This document shows positions 43,912 to 54,801 of a stretch of 64,000 nt of DNA, piece after piece. Source of the stretch: Kappaphycus alvarezii (Eukaryota > Rhodophyta > Florideophyceae > Gigartinales > Solieriaceae); contig NADL03000609.1 in the NCBI GenBank assembly GCA_002205965.3, forward strand, positions 434,001 to 498,000, in the 5' to 3' direction. The position numbers and the translations under genes are program-made. The notes under the pieces were generated by a model, which had not been told where the DNA came from, did no database searches, and was given only the letters and a program-made list of their open reading frames with translations. Numbering within the stretch: the stretch's first letter is position 1; each line of letters opens with the position of its first letter.

Positions 43912-44724
43912 ATGTCTCAGCGTTTGTCTCGTTCTATCGAGAGCGGAGAGTCAGTTGGCCCCGTTATTTTGGAAGAGTCGAGGGAGGAAACGACGATGGT
44001 GGTGGCGGACGTAAGTCGATAAGGTTGAAAAGATTCAACTACAGGCCTCTACAAGCCGTTTGATACTCTCCTGTTGAAGTCTGTTCTTACCGTTAACGCG
44101 CATAAAGCTGAGCACAGTATGAAGATAAAAGCGTTTGAAAAGATTCGAGATGTGTTTATTCAAAAGTTTCCGTCGTTTTTTTCAAGCTGCAGGCACATGA
44201 CAGCTCCAAATCAATGCGTGACCGCTTCAGCCTGCTCATCGACACCCGTCAAAAAAGGGTTAGGACTAACATGGCCTCTTCTGGTACAAGTGCAACGGTT
44301 ACCGAACAAGGCCAGTGGCTAGGTGATGATATAATGGAAATAGACTTTTAAGTTGCGGCCATGAGGAAGGACCGAGATGAACACCACTAGGCGGAAAAGG
44401 TAATGGTGTCGGCGAGAGAAGCAATTAGGCCCGAAGTCTGCCACCGAAGGAAGAGGAAGAAAAATGACACAGATGAGAAGATGAAGGCCACCCTACGGGT
44501 GAAGAAGGTCCGGTTCTAAAACGTCGATGACATAAATGAGGCGAAGATAGAGTGTATCAGGCGGCGGCGTGAGATTGATGAGGAGACTCTAGCTTTGGGA
44601 AAGAACAGATTGGAATTTGAGATGGAGCGCACCCAGCAAGAAGATGCGCGAATTGAGAGATCGAATGACCTGGAAGGACGAAAGTTAAAGTTAGAGGAAG
44701 TAAAATTGGAAATTGAACATGAGT
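43912..44724 (+). pseudogene. SANT/Myb-like protein with coiled-coil tail, transposon companion type
   Basis: Starts at an ATG at 43912 (MSQRLSRSIESGESVG). After a stop the frame resumes with FDTLLLKSVLTVNAHKAEH and FEKIRDVFIQKFPSF (about 44058-44175), then in another frame SMRDRFSLLIDTRQKRV (about 44207-44257) and LGDDIMEI. This is the helix pattern of SANT/Myb-like proteins found next to transposases in fungi, oomycetes and algae. The tail from about 44540 (EAKIECIRRRREIDEETLAL ... LEFEMERTQQEDARIERSN) is a long charged coiled coil. At least three breaks. Confidence 0.6.
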
Positions 44725-45074
44725 AAAGGAATAAATCGAGGGCGAAGAGGACAAATTACTCGATATCATCGATAGGGTGCTCAGTAAACTTACCTAGTGT
44801 CTGAGAGGAGAAAAATATGAGGAGCCAAGTCCGCGTATTGAGTTTGCGAAGGTCTAAGAAGGTAACTATCCTCTGTACTGCGCGGGCCCTCAGCGAATAG
44901 CTGTCTGGACTGTCTATAAGGCAGTTCTGCAAATTCCATTCCGCAAGTGATTCTTTGCAACAGCCAAAACACTAATTTAAGAGCTTTCTAGATACTCGCT
45001 CTTTGGATGTGCTTCGCAATTTAAGTACGACGCGGTCTGTGCACTTTTCCCAATTCAAATTTTGCAGTTGTATA

Positions 45075-46175
45075 TTATAGCCAATGCTTTATACAGAAGA
45101 GCAATCGGAGCTTGGCTAACCTTGAGCGCTCGACAGAGATCATTTCGCGTCCACTACTGTTGAGGTCCTTATAACTCCACTCGACAATGATCCGCAACGC
45201 ACTCTTCGCATTATTGAACTGCCTTTCTTTTGCTGTGCCGCCAGATAAGTTGAACGGACGCTGCTTGTAATGACTGAGCATGTAAGCAATACTCCCATGG
45301 GATAGATCGGATATATCTTCCAAGAGTAAAACACCTAAACCTTTCCCCCTATTCCCATGTATGTTGATTTGGCTTCATATTATATAAAGCGATACAATTA
45401 ACGATTCCCTCAGTCCACTTGCTCTCAATGACGTCAAATTATGGCGACGAACATCTTGTGGGTGTAGACAAAAGATAAGGTCATCTGGAGTTGGCATAGT
45501 CTGTTAAAACAACCATTGTATCCGTTTATGGTCATCGTAACAGCTTCACTGCAGTATTCCATGCCAACCAGGCCTGCTCATTCGAGTCTTCGAGCAGTCT
45601 ATGAAACCAACGCTCGAGTCTAGAGGATATCATATGTCCGTCAAAGGGGCTGCGTAGCATTGAGCAAGACGCTGAATGTGACCGTGGCTAAAGTCCAAAA
45701 CGTGCTCTTTCTTCTAAAAGAAGAACTTTATGGCCTCCACAAACACCCCACTTAACAATGCAGCACGCATACCGAAGTGTTTTTCAGAATTTTCCCATCG
45801 CGTAGGGCTTGGAAGTCGACGCAAAACTATACAGCACGCAGTAACAGAGTCGCAAAAGTATCTATTGCTCTTTTTGACTGCATGCCCCAGTTGGATATAC
45901 GTTTATAGGAGTCTAATATGATGCTTTGCGATACGAAAGTCTCTCACGCAATCTTCGTCGGAGAGTGAGTTGATAATAAAGAACGTCTGGGAAATTTTCC
46001 TGTACCGACGGGCAATTTTGTCGATCTCCATATTGCGACCGGCTGCACTGACGGCAGCCAGTTCTGCAAATTCTTCGGTTGCATCAAAGATGATCGCAAT
46101 TCGCACTAAGTTCACACGTTTGGCTCGCTGAGTTGGTTTCTTTCTAATTTGATAATTCTGCGGCATGGTGATCAC
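45075..46175 (-). pseudogene. PIF/Harbinger (DDE_Tnp_4) transposase, nearly full length but broken
   Basis: The minus-strand order is: N-terminal SDEDCVRDFRIAKHHI (near 45935), CCIVLRRLPSPTRWENSEKHFG (two parts of the typical C..LRRL..P.RW....FG block, near 45800), SVGFIDCSKTRMSRPG with the first catalytic Asp, VRRHNLTSLR (family RRHDLT, Asp to Asn), TYMG|SIAYMLSHYKQRPF (family YGD..Y.L) interrupted by the insertion at 45300-45352, and ERQFNNAKSALRIIVEWSYK (family FN..MS..R..VEW.F). Stops at several points. Two of three catalytic acids are lost. It converges on the SANT/Myb-like gene at 43912-44724. Confidence 0.75.
45300..45352 (-). repeat. Tiny insertion repeat, copy 2, inside a transposase gene
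   Basis: This 53-bp segment is flanked by 7-bp direct repeats TCCCATG (45293-45299 and 45353-45359). Removing it plus one flank (60 bp) restores the transposase reading TYMG-SIAYMLSHY, so it is an insertion with a target duplication. On the minus strand it contains TTTTACTCTTGG and AGATATATCCGATCTAT. Confidence 0.8.
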
Positions 46176-46179
46176 AGTT

Positions 46180-47100
46180 TTTAGCAGGGGTTGCTTCAGG
46201 GAACAATTTGCCCCAATCCATCGACGAATTTCGTATAGCTTAATTTTATGTGAATGGAGATTTTGTTTTCTCCGGGGGGTTTCTTTATTGATATGTATGA
46301 ATTGGCTTTACCCCATTTTGGAATCGAACAATAGAGAAACAAAACAATTTATCAAAGCAAAAAATAGCTAACAGCAAAAGGGATAACCAAATAAGTACGC
46401 ATTACAGTAATCAGGGATAACTTATCCAGCTGACTTGCTCCAGTAGTTGGGACTGATTTTAACCTTTGTTTTGAACCTTTGCTCGAGACAAAACTGTTAA
46501 TGACAGGGTTAAAAATGCTTGAACAATCGAGTTTCCGGATGCTGCTGTACAGCGGCTATGGGCGCAGGGCGCTTCTTCCGGGGATGGTGCCCCAATGGGG
46601 TGTAGTATGAAAGCTTCCGTCTGGTGCCAATCTTATTTGTCTTCAGTGGACGTAATTTGTCAGCAATAGCCGGCCTGGGAAGGCACACGAAGGATACAGG
46701 ATGTTCCAGCGAAAACGCGAGTGATTTTCCGGGACCGAGGATAATGGACCGAGAATAATGGAATGGTGGAATTGGATGAGGTGATCGGCGTGTCTCCCAA
46801 GACGCTGAAATCCTTGTCCGGTTCCATTCGCTCCATAATGCGTAATCTTGGGTCAACTCTTTACATATGGTGTGTTCGCGTCGCAAGGGTTGTAAGGAGA
46901 GTAGAGCGGTCATACGCATGTGAGCGATATGCACGTTGATCCTCTGACCAGAACCAAATCAATACTTCCTCCGGTTCCTAAGTTTGCGTGACACTTGAAT
47001 CATCAAAATATCCATAATAAATAAAGAATCATAACATAAATCAAGAACAAATGACAGCTTGTGAATGGGCCATGAAGGATGCATGGAGGGCTGGAGGCGG
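46180..47100. other. No recognised gene
   Basis: Short frames only. A near-duplicate ATAATGGACCGAG / ATAATGG unit sits at about 46740-46765. Sequence near 46333 (AACAATAGAGAAA) matches sequence just right of the left DIRS repeat at about 47377, so the 3' end of the DIRS element may extend into this stretch. Confidence 0.35.
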
Positions 47101-47104
47101 GAGA

Positions 47105-47372
47105 ACAAGCGAAGACTTAATGAACCAGAAGTTGTGGCCAAGGTTACCAAGTTGTCGGTTATGTAGCCCTTTTCGACGGGTTCTGATCGCACATCAAGTC
47201 CTTGAGCAACTGTAAGCTGCCAACGTGGCCTCATTTTGAGTTGCTTACAGCGGATGCAAATGCAACCGAGACGCGGACGTGACAACGTGACTTGCTTCCA
47301 GTTGTGGATCACAGCCACGTCGAATCCCCCTTTATCATATTCGCCCATAGTTTTCCAATCATTCCACCGAAT
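47105..47372 (-). repeat. DIRS direct repeat, 3' copy
   Basis: This stretch matches 51352-51625 over its full length with scattered substitutions. Identical segments include CGACGGGTTCTGATCGCACA, CATCAAGTCCTTGAGCAAC, and TTTTCCAATCATTCCACC at the right edge. Confidence 0.85.
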
Positions 47373-47464
47373 TAAACAATAGAGAAAACCAAATGTACCA
47401 GAGTTACGTGAGAACGAGAGTGAGGTCACAGCCAGTGACCGAAGAAGAAGTACGAATCATCTTA

Positions 47465-48556
47465 TTGCAACACATTTGCATCCAAATATGACTGGCGAAA
47501 AGGCTGTCCAGCCGACCAGTCACCCTAAGTCAAGATACGATATTCTTGAACTCCAATGGCCGCAAATTCCGAAGCAGCGCCCATCCTGAGCGAATGAGAG
47601 GTCCATGCCACTTGCGGAGGCGGAGAAACTTGAATACGTGTCAGACAAAACTTGAGCCATAATTTCATCGTCCATGCGTTAGTGGACAAGCGCGTTCCCG
47701 GTAGGGCCCAACAGTATTTGCTACCAGAGCGATTATTGCGACGAATGGCATCATATCGTTGCACAAGATCAATGAAACTTGAGTCGAAGTTCGAATTGCG
47801 TGTGTAGGAGAGGGTGTGAGCCACGCATTGTTGGCTTTTCCGGAGTGCGATATTAATGTTGATTGCATCCCGAGCAACCGTAATGTTTCGTAGTTGCAAT
47901 GAAACACCTGCCTCTACACGTTCGAAGAAGACTTAGCTGACCAAGACAGCGTAAGCGTTACAAAGAAATTCCAATTCCGAATCTGTAGAAAGGATTGCAG
48001 CAGCGAATATCTTGTGAGCCACCGGTATGGGCAGTGCTCGTCGTTCCATTGTACCTGCAAGATCCGTGGCCAACTTTTGATCACGGTAACTCTGCTGATA
48101 TGCATCAATCGCTAGCTGGATAAGAGGTGTAAGCACCAGGGAGCGATCAACTCGTGAGTGAGCTGTTGTGATGGCCGATAGATAGTTACGAACCGATGCC
48201 GCGCTAATGTTATCCTCGTTATATAACCATCCCGGATAGCGAATGACAGCACTTTCGTTCCCGGATAGCGGATCAATACCATCCTCAGAGCAAAATAAAA
48301 TCCATTTCTTCCATAAGATCTCATTCGAACGCCAAGTGTTTGCCGCCCTAGCTTTATACATCAATTGCGTTATTACCCTTCCCCGATCAGTTCCACCATA
48401 CCCATCCGCAGAGAGAACAGACTTTTGCAGCGTTACAGCTAACGGGAGAGTGGCTGCTTCTTCTGCGAGATTTTCCACACGGCAATTTTCCACGGAGGCG
48501 AAGGCAAAGCTTCCGGAGCACAGATCTGCGGTAGGTAGAGGTTGTCTGCGTCGCAA
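47465..48556 (-). pseudogene. DIRS tyrosine recombinase
   Basis: The first frame (48556-47933) has the SAM-like DNA-binding N-domain: LMYKARAANTWRSNEILWKK, then AASVRNYLSAITTAH. After a frame change the catalytic part continues (47899-47525) with SHSLRMGAASEFAAIGVQEY, the His-x2-Arg box, and past an in-frame TAG the sequence GDWSAGQPFRQSYLDANV, where Tyr is the likely nucleophile. It catalyses recombination of a circular DNA intermediate into the genome. Two lesions are visible. Confidence 0.75.
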
Positions 48557-48651
48557 TTTTCGGTCGAGCGAGACGGCGCAATTGCATGTACCATTGCTGC
48601 GCGGGCCAATGAGGCGTGACCACTATTACCCGGGCTCGTTGCTTACAGATT

Positions 48652-49620
48652 TTAGTAACCACGAGTGGTATCAACTTGAGCGGAGGGTTTCAAAAATTGA
48701 TGTCCGAGCGCCAATTTTGTAGCATCTATTCTTAGGGAGCCAGCACACGGTAACTCGCCGTTGAAACGAGGGCATACCTTGTTCTGATTGTCCGAAAAGG
48801 GGTCCCCTGTAGCCGGGAAATTCTTGAGGAGCGGCTGAATGGTGGCCGTGTTGATTCTCCCGTCGTCCAATGTGTGCAATCTCGAGAGTCGGTCTGCGAA
48901 GCGATTGACTGCCGACGGTAAGTAACTTGACTCAATCGAGATTCCCAACTGAGTCAATAAACGGTGTAACACTCGGAGTTCTTGCATCGACAGCCGAGAT
49001 TTCGTAGTCATTGCGGTCAGAATGTACGCCACGGCTTGGTTTTCCTCCCGGACTCGAAGATGCGTGCCGAAGGTCAGCATCCTGGCGAACGACCGGATGA
49101 TGTCCGTTACTGCGCGAAGCTCGAGAAAAGTGATTGTTTTGACCCGCAGAAAGGGATCCCATAGGCTCCGAGCTTCCCAAACTCCGTGGACCCTTAGTCG
49201 GAGGTCCGAATCCAGTGTCCCTCCTTGGCCTGTTGACGTGGAAGCGTCGGAGTTTAACGCTAGTGTAGGGGATGGGAATGACATGGGCCTCTCTGGCTTG
49301 TGGTTGCTCAGATCCCGCCAGTGTTTGAGATCCCGAATCGCGGCGTAAAGGGGCCGGACGGGCTTGCTAGAGTTGTTCGTGTTCTTGAGTGAGCCGCACA
49401 GGGATCGAGTGTAAAACCGGGCGAGCGGCATTGCAAGAGAGCATGAGATGAACACTCCGGCGAAATGGCGTAATAGTTGGACGTCGACTAGCCGGCGGTT
49501 CCGTAAGGCCTGGCGCAAAAATTGCTGCGAGATGCCCCACAGTCTTTCCATACGACGAGCAGAGACCCCAAAAACCATCCGAGTTGAGTATAGGACGAAC
49601 CTAAAATGCTCTATGCGTTG
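48652..49620 (-). CDS. DIRS RNase H region
   Basis: This is the continuation of the YMDD frame without stops: LNSDASTSTGQGGTL is the first RNase H Asp block, TFLELRAVTDII carries the Glu, and NQAVAYILTAMTTKSRLSMQ and LPSAVNRFADRLSRL complete the domain. The spacing is that of DIRS-type RNase H, which degrades the RNA strand during reverse transcription. Confidence 0.75.
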   Translation of the reverse strand, partial: QRIEHFRFVLYSTRMVFGVSARRMERLWGISQQFLRQALRNRRLVDVQLLRHFAGVFISCSLAMPLARFYTRSLCGSLKNTNNSSKPVRPLYAAIRDLKHWRDLSNHKPERPMSFPSPTLALNSDASTSTGQGGTLDSDLRLRVHGVWEARSLWDPFLRVKTITFLELRAVTDIIRSFARMLTFGTHLRVREENQAVAYILTAMTTKSRLSMQELRVLHRLLTQLGISIESSYLPSAVNRFADRLSRLHTLDDGRINTATIQPLLKNFPATGDPFSDNQNKVCPRFNGELPCAGSLRIDATKLALGHQFLKPSAQVDTTRGY

Positions 49621-50421
49621 CGAGCCCTCCCAATTCCCTTTTTTTCCCTCGCGCTGAAGTCCACATGCTTTTAAAAGGCGATCGATTTGCATTCGAGCCT
49701 TTCGGAGTCGAGACCGGCGCCTTACTGCCACTAGGGAGTCGTCCATGTACGGGTAAATTCGCAGTATTAGATGCTGCCGATCGTACTGGACCAGAGGGCA
49801 CATGAACTTGATGAATTAGGCTGGAGAGAGCTTCCAACCAAACGGTAATGCGATGTATCGAAAATATCAATTGTCCACCTTAAACAGGAACCAATTTCGG
49901 ATATTCGGGTGCAACTGAAAGTGGTGATATCCTTTTGCAATGGCGATCGAGAACATCCAGCAGTTCTGCTTGAGTTCCAGAACAAATGCTTCTAGAGTCT
50001 CCATCTTGACGGGGATTCCCCGGAACAGGGTGGACTGTCGCAATAAGTTCACGACCAACCGCTGCTTTTCGCCCGAAACTGCCACGAAGGCGTTCGAGAT
50101 CGGGTAGCCTTGCTCGTGAAGGGAAAGAGCGGTAGCGGCCGGTACCTCTTCGTAAGTACGACGGTATAGGACATCCTTGATTGCGGTGTCGAAGAATTCC
50201 CGGTCGGAGGAGTCGACCGGAATTTGAGGGAGAGCGAATTTCATGCGGGAAAGTGAAGTAGTGAGGGGGCTTTCGTACACTCCGAAACGAAACGCACGTA
50301 AAATTAAGTTGTAGGATTGAAGGTTTTTGGACCAAAAAGGAGCTGTGCACTGGGTATTGCGCCATAAGGCGTAAGTCATACCAAAGAGAAAAGACCGCGA
50401 CGACGGTCGCTTTACTTGCAA
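49620..50421 (-). pseudogene. DIRS reverse transcriptase (broken by one stop)
   Basis: The N-terminal frame (50421-49867) has KQRLVVNLLRQSTLF, then MFSIAIAKGYHHFQLHP, the palm motif A region where the family has a catalytic Asp in FxxDL; here the Asp is not preserved (SIAIAKGYH). The next frame gives YIALPFGWKLSPA, a stop, and YPYMDDSLVAV (near 49745), an intact YMDD catalytic box. It is close to intact. Confidence 0.7.
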
Positions 50422-50433
50422 TTCGGCTTGTTG

Positions 50434-51229
50434 TCAGCGGCGGCGGGTTCCTCTGAGCTCCTCGGCTGTTTTGATGGCGTCCTCCAGAAGCAGTTTGCTG
50501 CTTATTGAATTTCTTGGCTTAGGCTTGAGAGCGTAGCTCGGCAAATTCTTGCTTCGTCGAGCGGTAGAGCTCGGACGAATACAGGAAGTCTTATTCGCGC
50601 AAATACTTCTGAAGCAGAATTGCTTCGGATTTACCAGATTCGAGGGGGTCGGCGAAGAAGTCGAAACGTTCGAGGACACGACTGTATGAAGCTGAGAGGA
50701 AATTATGCAGCACGGAGAAGGTTTCGGTGGCAGCGTCGATGCCTTTTGCAACCAGGGCCTCCGTAACTTGATGGGCACAGGCAAGAGCGTTCACGGAGTT
50801 GTTCCCAATATTTCAAAGGACTTCAGCTTCCCACCCGTCTCTCTGATCGGCAGACTTGATCATTATAAAGAGTCCCTCTGGTTCCGGTATGAACCGATTT
50901 GCGGAAAACGGCGCGACGATAGCCGGCTTCTCGAATTTGTTGAGTTTACCGGTGCGGGCGTAAGCTCTGCTGGCGGAGAAGGCTTCGCCGACGTGTTCAG
51001 CGGTAGGTGGCGGCAGTGTAAACTGCAGTTGCCCCACTTTGAAGGCCTCAGCGGCGGCTAAGGGCTTGCCAGGAAGATTAGACGTAGGCTCTGCGGCATC
51101 AGAGGGCCCAGCGGCAACATCAGCAGAAGCGGGGGCGGCGGTGGGAGCAGCAAATCCAGACCCAGTCGTGAGTAGATCAAAGATTTCGGAGAATTTGCCT
51201 TCGATACCTGCAACTTTTTTTTCCAGCAT
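50434..51229 (-). CDS. DIRS gag-like ORF (one break)
   Basis: Begins at an ATG at 51229 (MLEKKVAGIEGKFSEIFDLL) with a short coiled coil, then an Ala/Pro-rich segment and a region ending FIMIKSADQRDGWEAEVL. After a frame change near 50800 it continues with MNALACAHQVTEALVAKGID and ATETFSVLHNFLSASYSRVL. Its position before the RT and its composition fit ORF1 of DIRS elements. No zinc knuckle was seen. Confidence 0.5.
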
Positions 51230-51351
51230 AACAAGCCTGGAAGCGTCGGATGGTGCAGAAGAGGAACAGTCGGCACGCGAAATTGCGGGAGAATGTTGTG
51301 TTGTGTGTGAAGGTCGTCCTAGACGTTGATTCGTCCGGAGCTGGTTCGAGG

Positions 51352-51625
51352 GATGAGAACAAGCGACGACTTGAGGGACCAGAAGTTGTGGCTAAGGTTT
51401 CCAAGATGTCGTATATATAGCCCTGTTCGACGGGTTCTGATCGCACATCAAGTCCTTGAGCAACAGTAAGCTGCCAACGTGGCCTTATCTTGAGTGGCTT
51501 ACAGCGGATGCAAATGCAACCGAGATGCGGACGTGACAAAGTGACTTGCTTCCAGTTGTCGATCACAGCCACGTCGGAGCCCCTTTATCATATTCACCCA
51601 TAATTTTCCAATCATTCCACCAATT
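51352..51625 (-). repeat. DIRS direct repeat, 5' copy
   Basis: This is the counterpart of 47105-47372 in the same orientation, lying just upstream of the gag-like ORF on the minus strand. It should therefore include the element's promoter side. Confidence 0.85.
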
Positions 51626-51639
51626 CTGAATATCATTAA

Positions 51640-51932
51640 ATTCATGTAGCGATGGTCGAAGCAATGTACAAATCATGCTGTCGAATGTTAGCACTACCAA
51701 CAGTATACCAGAAAGTCGATGGGAGGCCAGCCAGCAGACAGCCAGCGTTAGAAGTTATTGCCAACGCCGAGTGTCGCTGTAGAGGAATGCCTCGAACCTT
51801 CGAAAATCGTTCCATTGCGCGGCTGGCGACGGTTATCGCAAGCTCCATGACACGAAAACGCCTCCGGATGCCAATCGCCCAGCCTAGAGATGGGGACAGG
51901 AACTGGCCTGCTTCTCTCCGATAATTCCGCAA
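51640..51932 (-). pseudogene. RT-element C-terminal fragment, repeated at about 22.55-22.72 kb
   Basis: The minus frame reads PSLGWAIGIRRRFRVMELAI, then VASRAMERFSKVRGIPLQRH, and resembles GGWKPEAYAIVPELAANVAT and RAMERFSRAKRVLMHRQ on the + strand at 22.55-22.72 kb. It abuts the DIRS 5' repeat. Probably a piece of the RT-nuclease element family. Confidence 0.5.
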
Positions 51933-52750
51933 GAAAGCCTCCGTGGTATATTTTTTGTACGAAATTTATGTACGAAAATCGTCTGGCTTAAGCTCTCTAA
52001 TGAGTAAAAAATACGACTTGACAACCTTATCTTGTACTTTGGGAAGTGCCTTCAGGGTACGCATTCCAGGTAATGTGTCCCCAATGGAGCTAGCTTAAAT
52101 TTTAAGCTAAAAAATGCGAGCTCTTTCGAAACCACTTACATACTCTTGCTAGAAAAACAATGAGTAAAAGTCATCACTTGATTATCTCGGACTCGTCATA
52201 CCGCCCACAAAATTCCATCTCATGCGAAAAATTGCGATTGTTTCAACTCGTTCGAGTTTGAAATCAAACAATGATGAGGCTTTCTTCGGGTGGTATTCAT
52301 CATTGTTTCTTGGAAAAATTCTCGAGTTCTAACCGACCCGCACCTTTCAAATACATGCCTTACGGCTGGCCTCACACAAGTTTTATGTGGTTGGCCCCCC
52401 AACTCGGCCTCCTCTCCAGGCTCAAGTATACTGACCTGCCCCCCTAGTCGCGGAAAATAGCGTATTACATCTGTAATCAGTAAAGCACCCCTAATTCCCC
52501 CCCTTTCAAATACTAAAGATCTGAATGATGACGTTTCGCGGTGCCTCTTACTTAAATGACGAAGAATGACGACAAACGAAACTGACACAAACCGAATGAC
52601 CTACAAAAACACGCCTTCGCAAGTCTGGAATAGAGGCTAATCATGCAACCTTGGATCTCGTTACCGAAAAAGGAAGAAATACAGAGCAATCGATATCATC
52701 AGATATGGCTAAATGCCGGGTCAGAGTTTAAAATTATAAAAGGTTGATAA
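51933..52750. other. No recognised gene
   Basis: A minus-strand frame at 52220-52588 is open, but I recognise no family. It lies directly 3' of the orphan gene that ends at 52751. Confidence 0.4.
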
Positions 52751-54781
52751 TCACAGGTCTCCTAGCACGATGTGATCAACACTACACCCCACTGTTTGTG
52801 TGTTAGGATGAAGTCCCTCTAACCATCCAACCCCAGCTAAATCAACCTTTTGAACTACATCCAAGGGAGCTATGTTCATCAATGCCTCATAATGCCTGGG
52901 GCTTGTAGCAGCCACAGCCTCTCCGCAGGCACCAAGCCATTGCAGTGGCTTCCTTTCTACAGCAGAAAGGTCAGTATCAACAGGAAAACATCGGTATTTG
53001 ATCAGCCTACCTCTACCCGACTCATTCGCTGTATAATGCAGAAATGTCAACTGGTACAAGAATTGGTCTTGCTCTCCAGATATTGCCTGTTTATGAAATG
53101 CAAATCCAGCGTTTCCCAGTCTATTTACGCCGTATGCGAGCACCATGCTTTTTTGCTCCAATTTCCATGTGTTCATGACGGCGTTGAGGGAATCCTCGGT
53201 TAGAAACTGCAGAAGTACTAACCTCCATGGCTGCAGCAATCCAATGAACTGCGGATGTTTTTGATGAATTTTAATATCGTTGGGCAGCCAAGTGTAATTG
53301 AAGTCGTCAAAAAATGAGGCTTGTTGATATTCTGACCCGGGGGTAACGTATCCATCAGAAGCCTTGCTGCTAAAAACTAACCGATGTGCAGCTACGATAG
53401 ACTTTAGATTTACACTTGCCAGATGTATCTTTGCTCCTGCCGCTTCTGCTCTTTCCAAGTCGGCAATGTCTCCCGTGAGGATGGGCAAAGCCATCATTCT
53501 TCGATCTCTTTCTGCGAAGCAAGTACGATCTTTCAAAGCACCGAGAGAAACGCTTGCAGCCACAAATGCAAAAAACGCATCGCTATTTCCACGACGAAGA
53601 GAGGTGGGCAATTCGTAAAACAGCATGTAATGCCCCTGGAAATACACCGACAGTTGGTCTTCCATACCATAAGAGGTCCCGAGGATGCGACGTTTATGGC
53701 CAAGTGGCTGACCATATCCGCATCCAACGAGTTGAGACTGAATAGCAGCTTTTGCTAGCATCGCTACACGAAGCCATTGTAAGCCACCATGAATGATACT
53801 TTCTATGACTGCTTGCTCGTGCGTTTGGACAAAGCCTTGGCCGGCCATAGCTGCAAGGGCCTCAACGGAGGTCCACAGGCGGGACATCCGAACTGCTGAA
53901 GGCACCACGTGGAAGGGTTGATCGAGAACGAGAAGACCGCGATGTTGAGCTTGAAGAATGGCGGCTCTGAGTAGATGGGGAATGCGTGAGTCAAGGTCAG
54001 TGTTGACTCGCTCCGACGGAGAACCAATATAACGCGGAGAGGGAAGAATTCCTTGTGGTGAGACGTAGTAATGAGAAGAGATGCTCCTCGAGGGTTGAGA
54101 TTGAAGAATTGGAGTCGTTGATTGCACTTCCAGATAATGAACAGGCCAAATGAGATACGGTCGAAGAGCGGAAGTTGTCCAGCCAGGAGTATTCCAACCG
54201 TTGCGGGCGGAGAAGATTTGGTCTATCCAGATATTTTCAAAATCCATCTGTCGTAGCCAGTGAAGGGTGGACCGGAGCGTTTGTGGGCAGGTCTTGATAC
54301 GGCCAGTCCAAAGCTGAGGAGGAAAATGATTATACGATAGCACGACAATTTTTTGTACGGAATAACTCAAGGCAGCGATTTTGCTTTGGTCCGACGATTC
54401 GAGTGCAGTGATTAGCTGATTTATTCTTTCTTCCGACGAAATGGAGGCAAGACCGAGCTCGAGAGCAGGAAATCTTTCCAAATATCGAGCGTATTCATCG
54501 TCATGGGCTTGTTCATGAGAAGTTGAAGATTGTTGGGAAGTGACGTCGGTTTGAAATGAAATGTCTTGATCAGCCGGCTTATCTCCATTAAAAATTACGA
54601 TTCTTTCAACATTTGAAAGGGCCCACGCTTGCTTAAACTGAGACCTCGAGTAACCGGCGGCTTGAAACAATGAAATGTGGCTATCATTCTTTGCAGTTTG
54701 AAGAGCAGTAGACTGATTGAAAGGTTCCGATGGCGTAAAAGGTGGCACAGAGGCCTCTATCGCGACGGGTGCTATGGACAT
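52751..54781 (-). CDS. Uncharacterised intact protein of about 676 residues
   Basis: The first ATG is at 54781 (MSIAPVAIEASVPPF). The frame is open further upstream but without an earlier ATG. It is the longest uninterrupted frame of the window, with balanced amino acid composition and no repeats. The central part has IVVLSYNHFPPQLWTGRIK and TLHWLRQMDFENIWIDQIF, which faintly recalls the Y.LSY.WG and WID..CI motifs of HET-type domains, then hydrophobic and aromatic-rich segments (VYFQGHYMLFYELPTSLR). No signal peptide or clear membrane span. I do not recognise the family. Its integrity amid dead transposons suggests selection or recent arrival. The tiny insertion repeat lies 20 bp upstream of the ATG, in the leader. 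Confidence 0.6.
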   Translation of the reverse strand: MSIAPVAIEASVPPFTPSEPFNQSTALQTAKNDSHISLFQAAGYSRSQFKQAWALSNVERIVIFNGDKPADQDISFQTDVTSQQSSTSHEQAHDDEYARYLERFPALELGLASISSEERINQLITALESSDQSKIAALSYSVQKIVVLSYNHFPPQLWTGRIKTCPQTLRSTLHWLRQMDFENIWIDQIFSARNGWNTPGWTTSALRPYLIWPVHYLEVQSTTPILQSQPSRSISSHYYVSPQGILPSPRYIGSPSERVNTDLDSRIPHLLRAAILQAQHRGLLVLDQPFHVVPSAVRMSRLWTSVEALAAMAGQGFVQTHEQAVIESIIHGGLQWLRVAMLAKAAIQSQLVGCGYGQPLGHKRRILGTSYGMEDQLSVYFQGHYMLFYELPTSLRRGNSDAFFAFVAASVSLGALKDRTCFAERDRRMMALPILTGDIADLERAEAAGAKIHLASVNLKSIVAAHRLVFSSKASDGYVTPGSEYQQASFFDDFNYTWLPNDIKIHQKHPQFIGLLQPWRLVLLQFLTEDSLNAVMNTWKLEQKSMVLAYGVNRLGNAGFAFHKQAISGEQDQFLYQLTFLHYTANESGRGRLIKYRCFPVDTDLSAVERKPLQWLGACGEAVAATSPRHYEALMNIAPLDVVQKVDLAGVGWLEGLHPNTQTVGCSVDHIVLGDL

Positions 54782-54801
54782 CAATTTGAAACAAGTAGAA
54801 G

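Larger units (their letters stand above)
47100..51625 (-). mobile_element. DIRS-type tyrosine-recombinase retrotransposon
   Basis: Minus-strand order: gag-like ORF, RT, RNase H, tyrosine recombinase, with a roughly 270-bp direct repeat at both ends. DIRS elements integrate with a tyrosine recombinase instead of a DDE integrase. The direct (not inverted) arrangement of the repeats recalls PAT/Ngaro-type elements with split direct repeats. Each ORF has one or a few stops or shifts, so the element is moderately young but probably dead. Confidence 0.8.

Noticed and set aside
43993..44026. GTAAGT...CTACAG pair suggesting an intron in the SANT/Myb-like gene
   Set aside because: Removing it (34 bases) puts the downstream conserved helix in the wrong frame and the intron would be too short.
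45300..45352. Tiny insertion repeat as an introner (spliceosomal intron-generating element)
   Set aside because: No GT-AG or GC-AG pair in either orientation removes exactly the inserted length at this site or at 54.8 kb.
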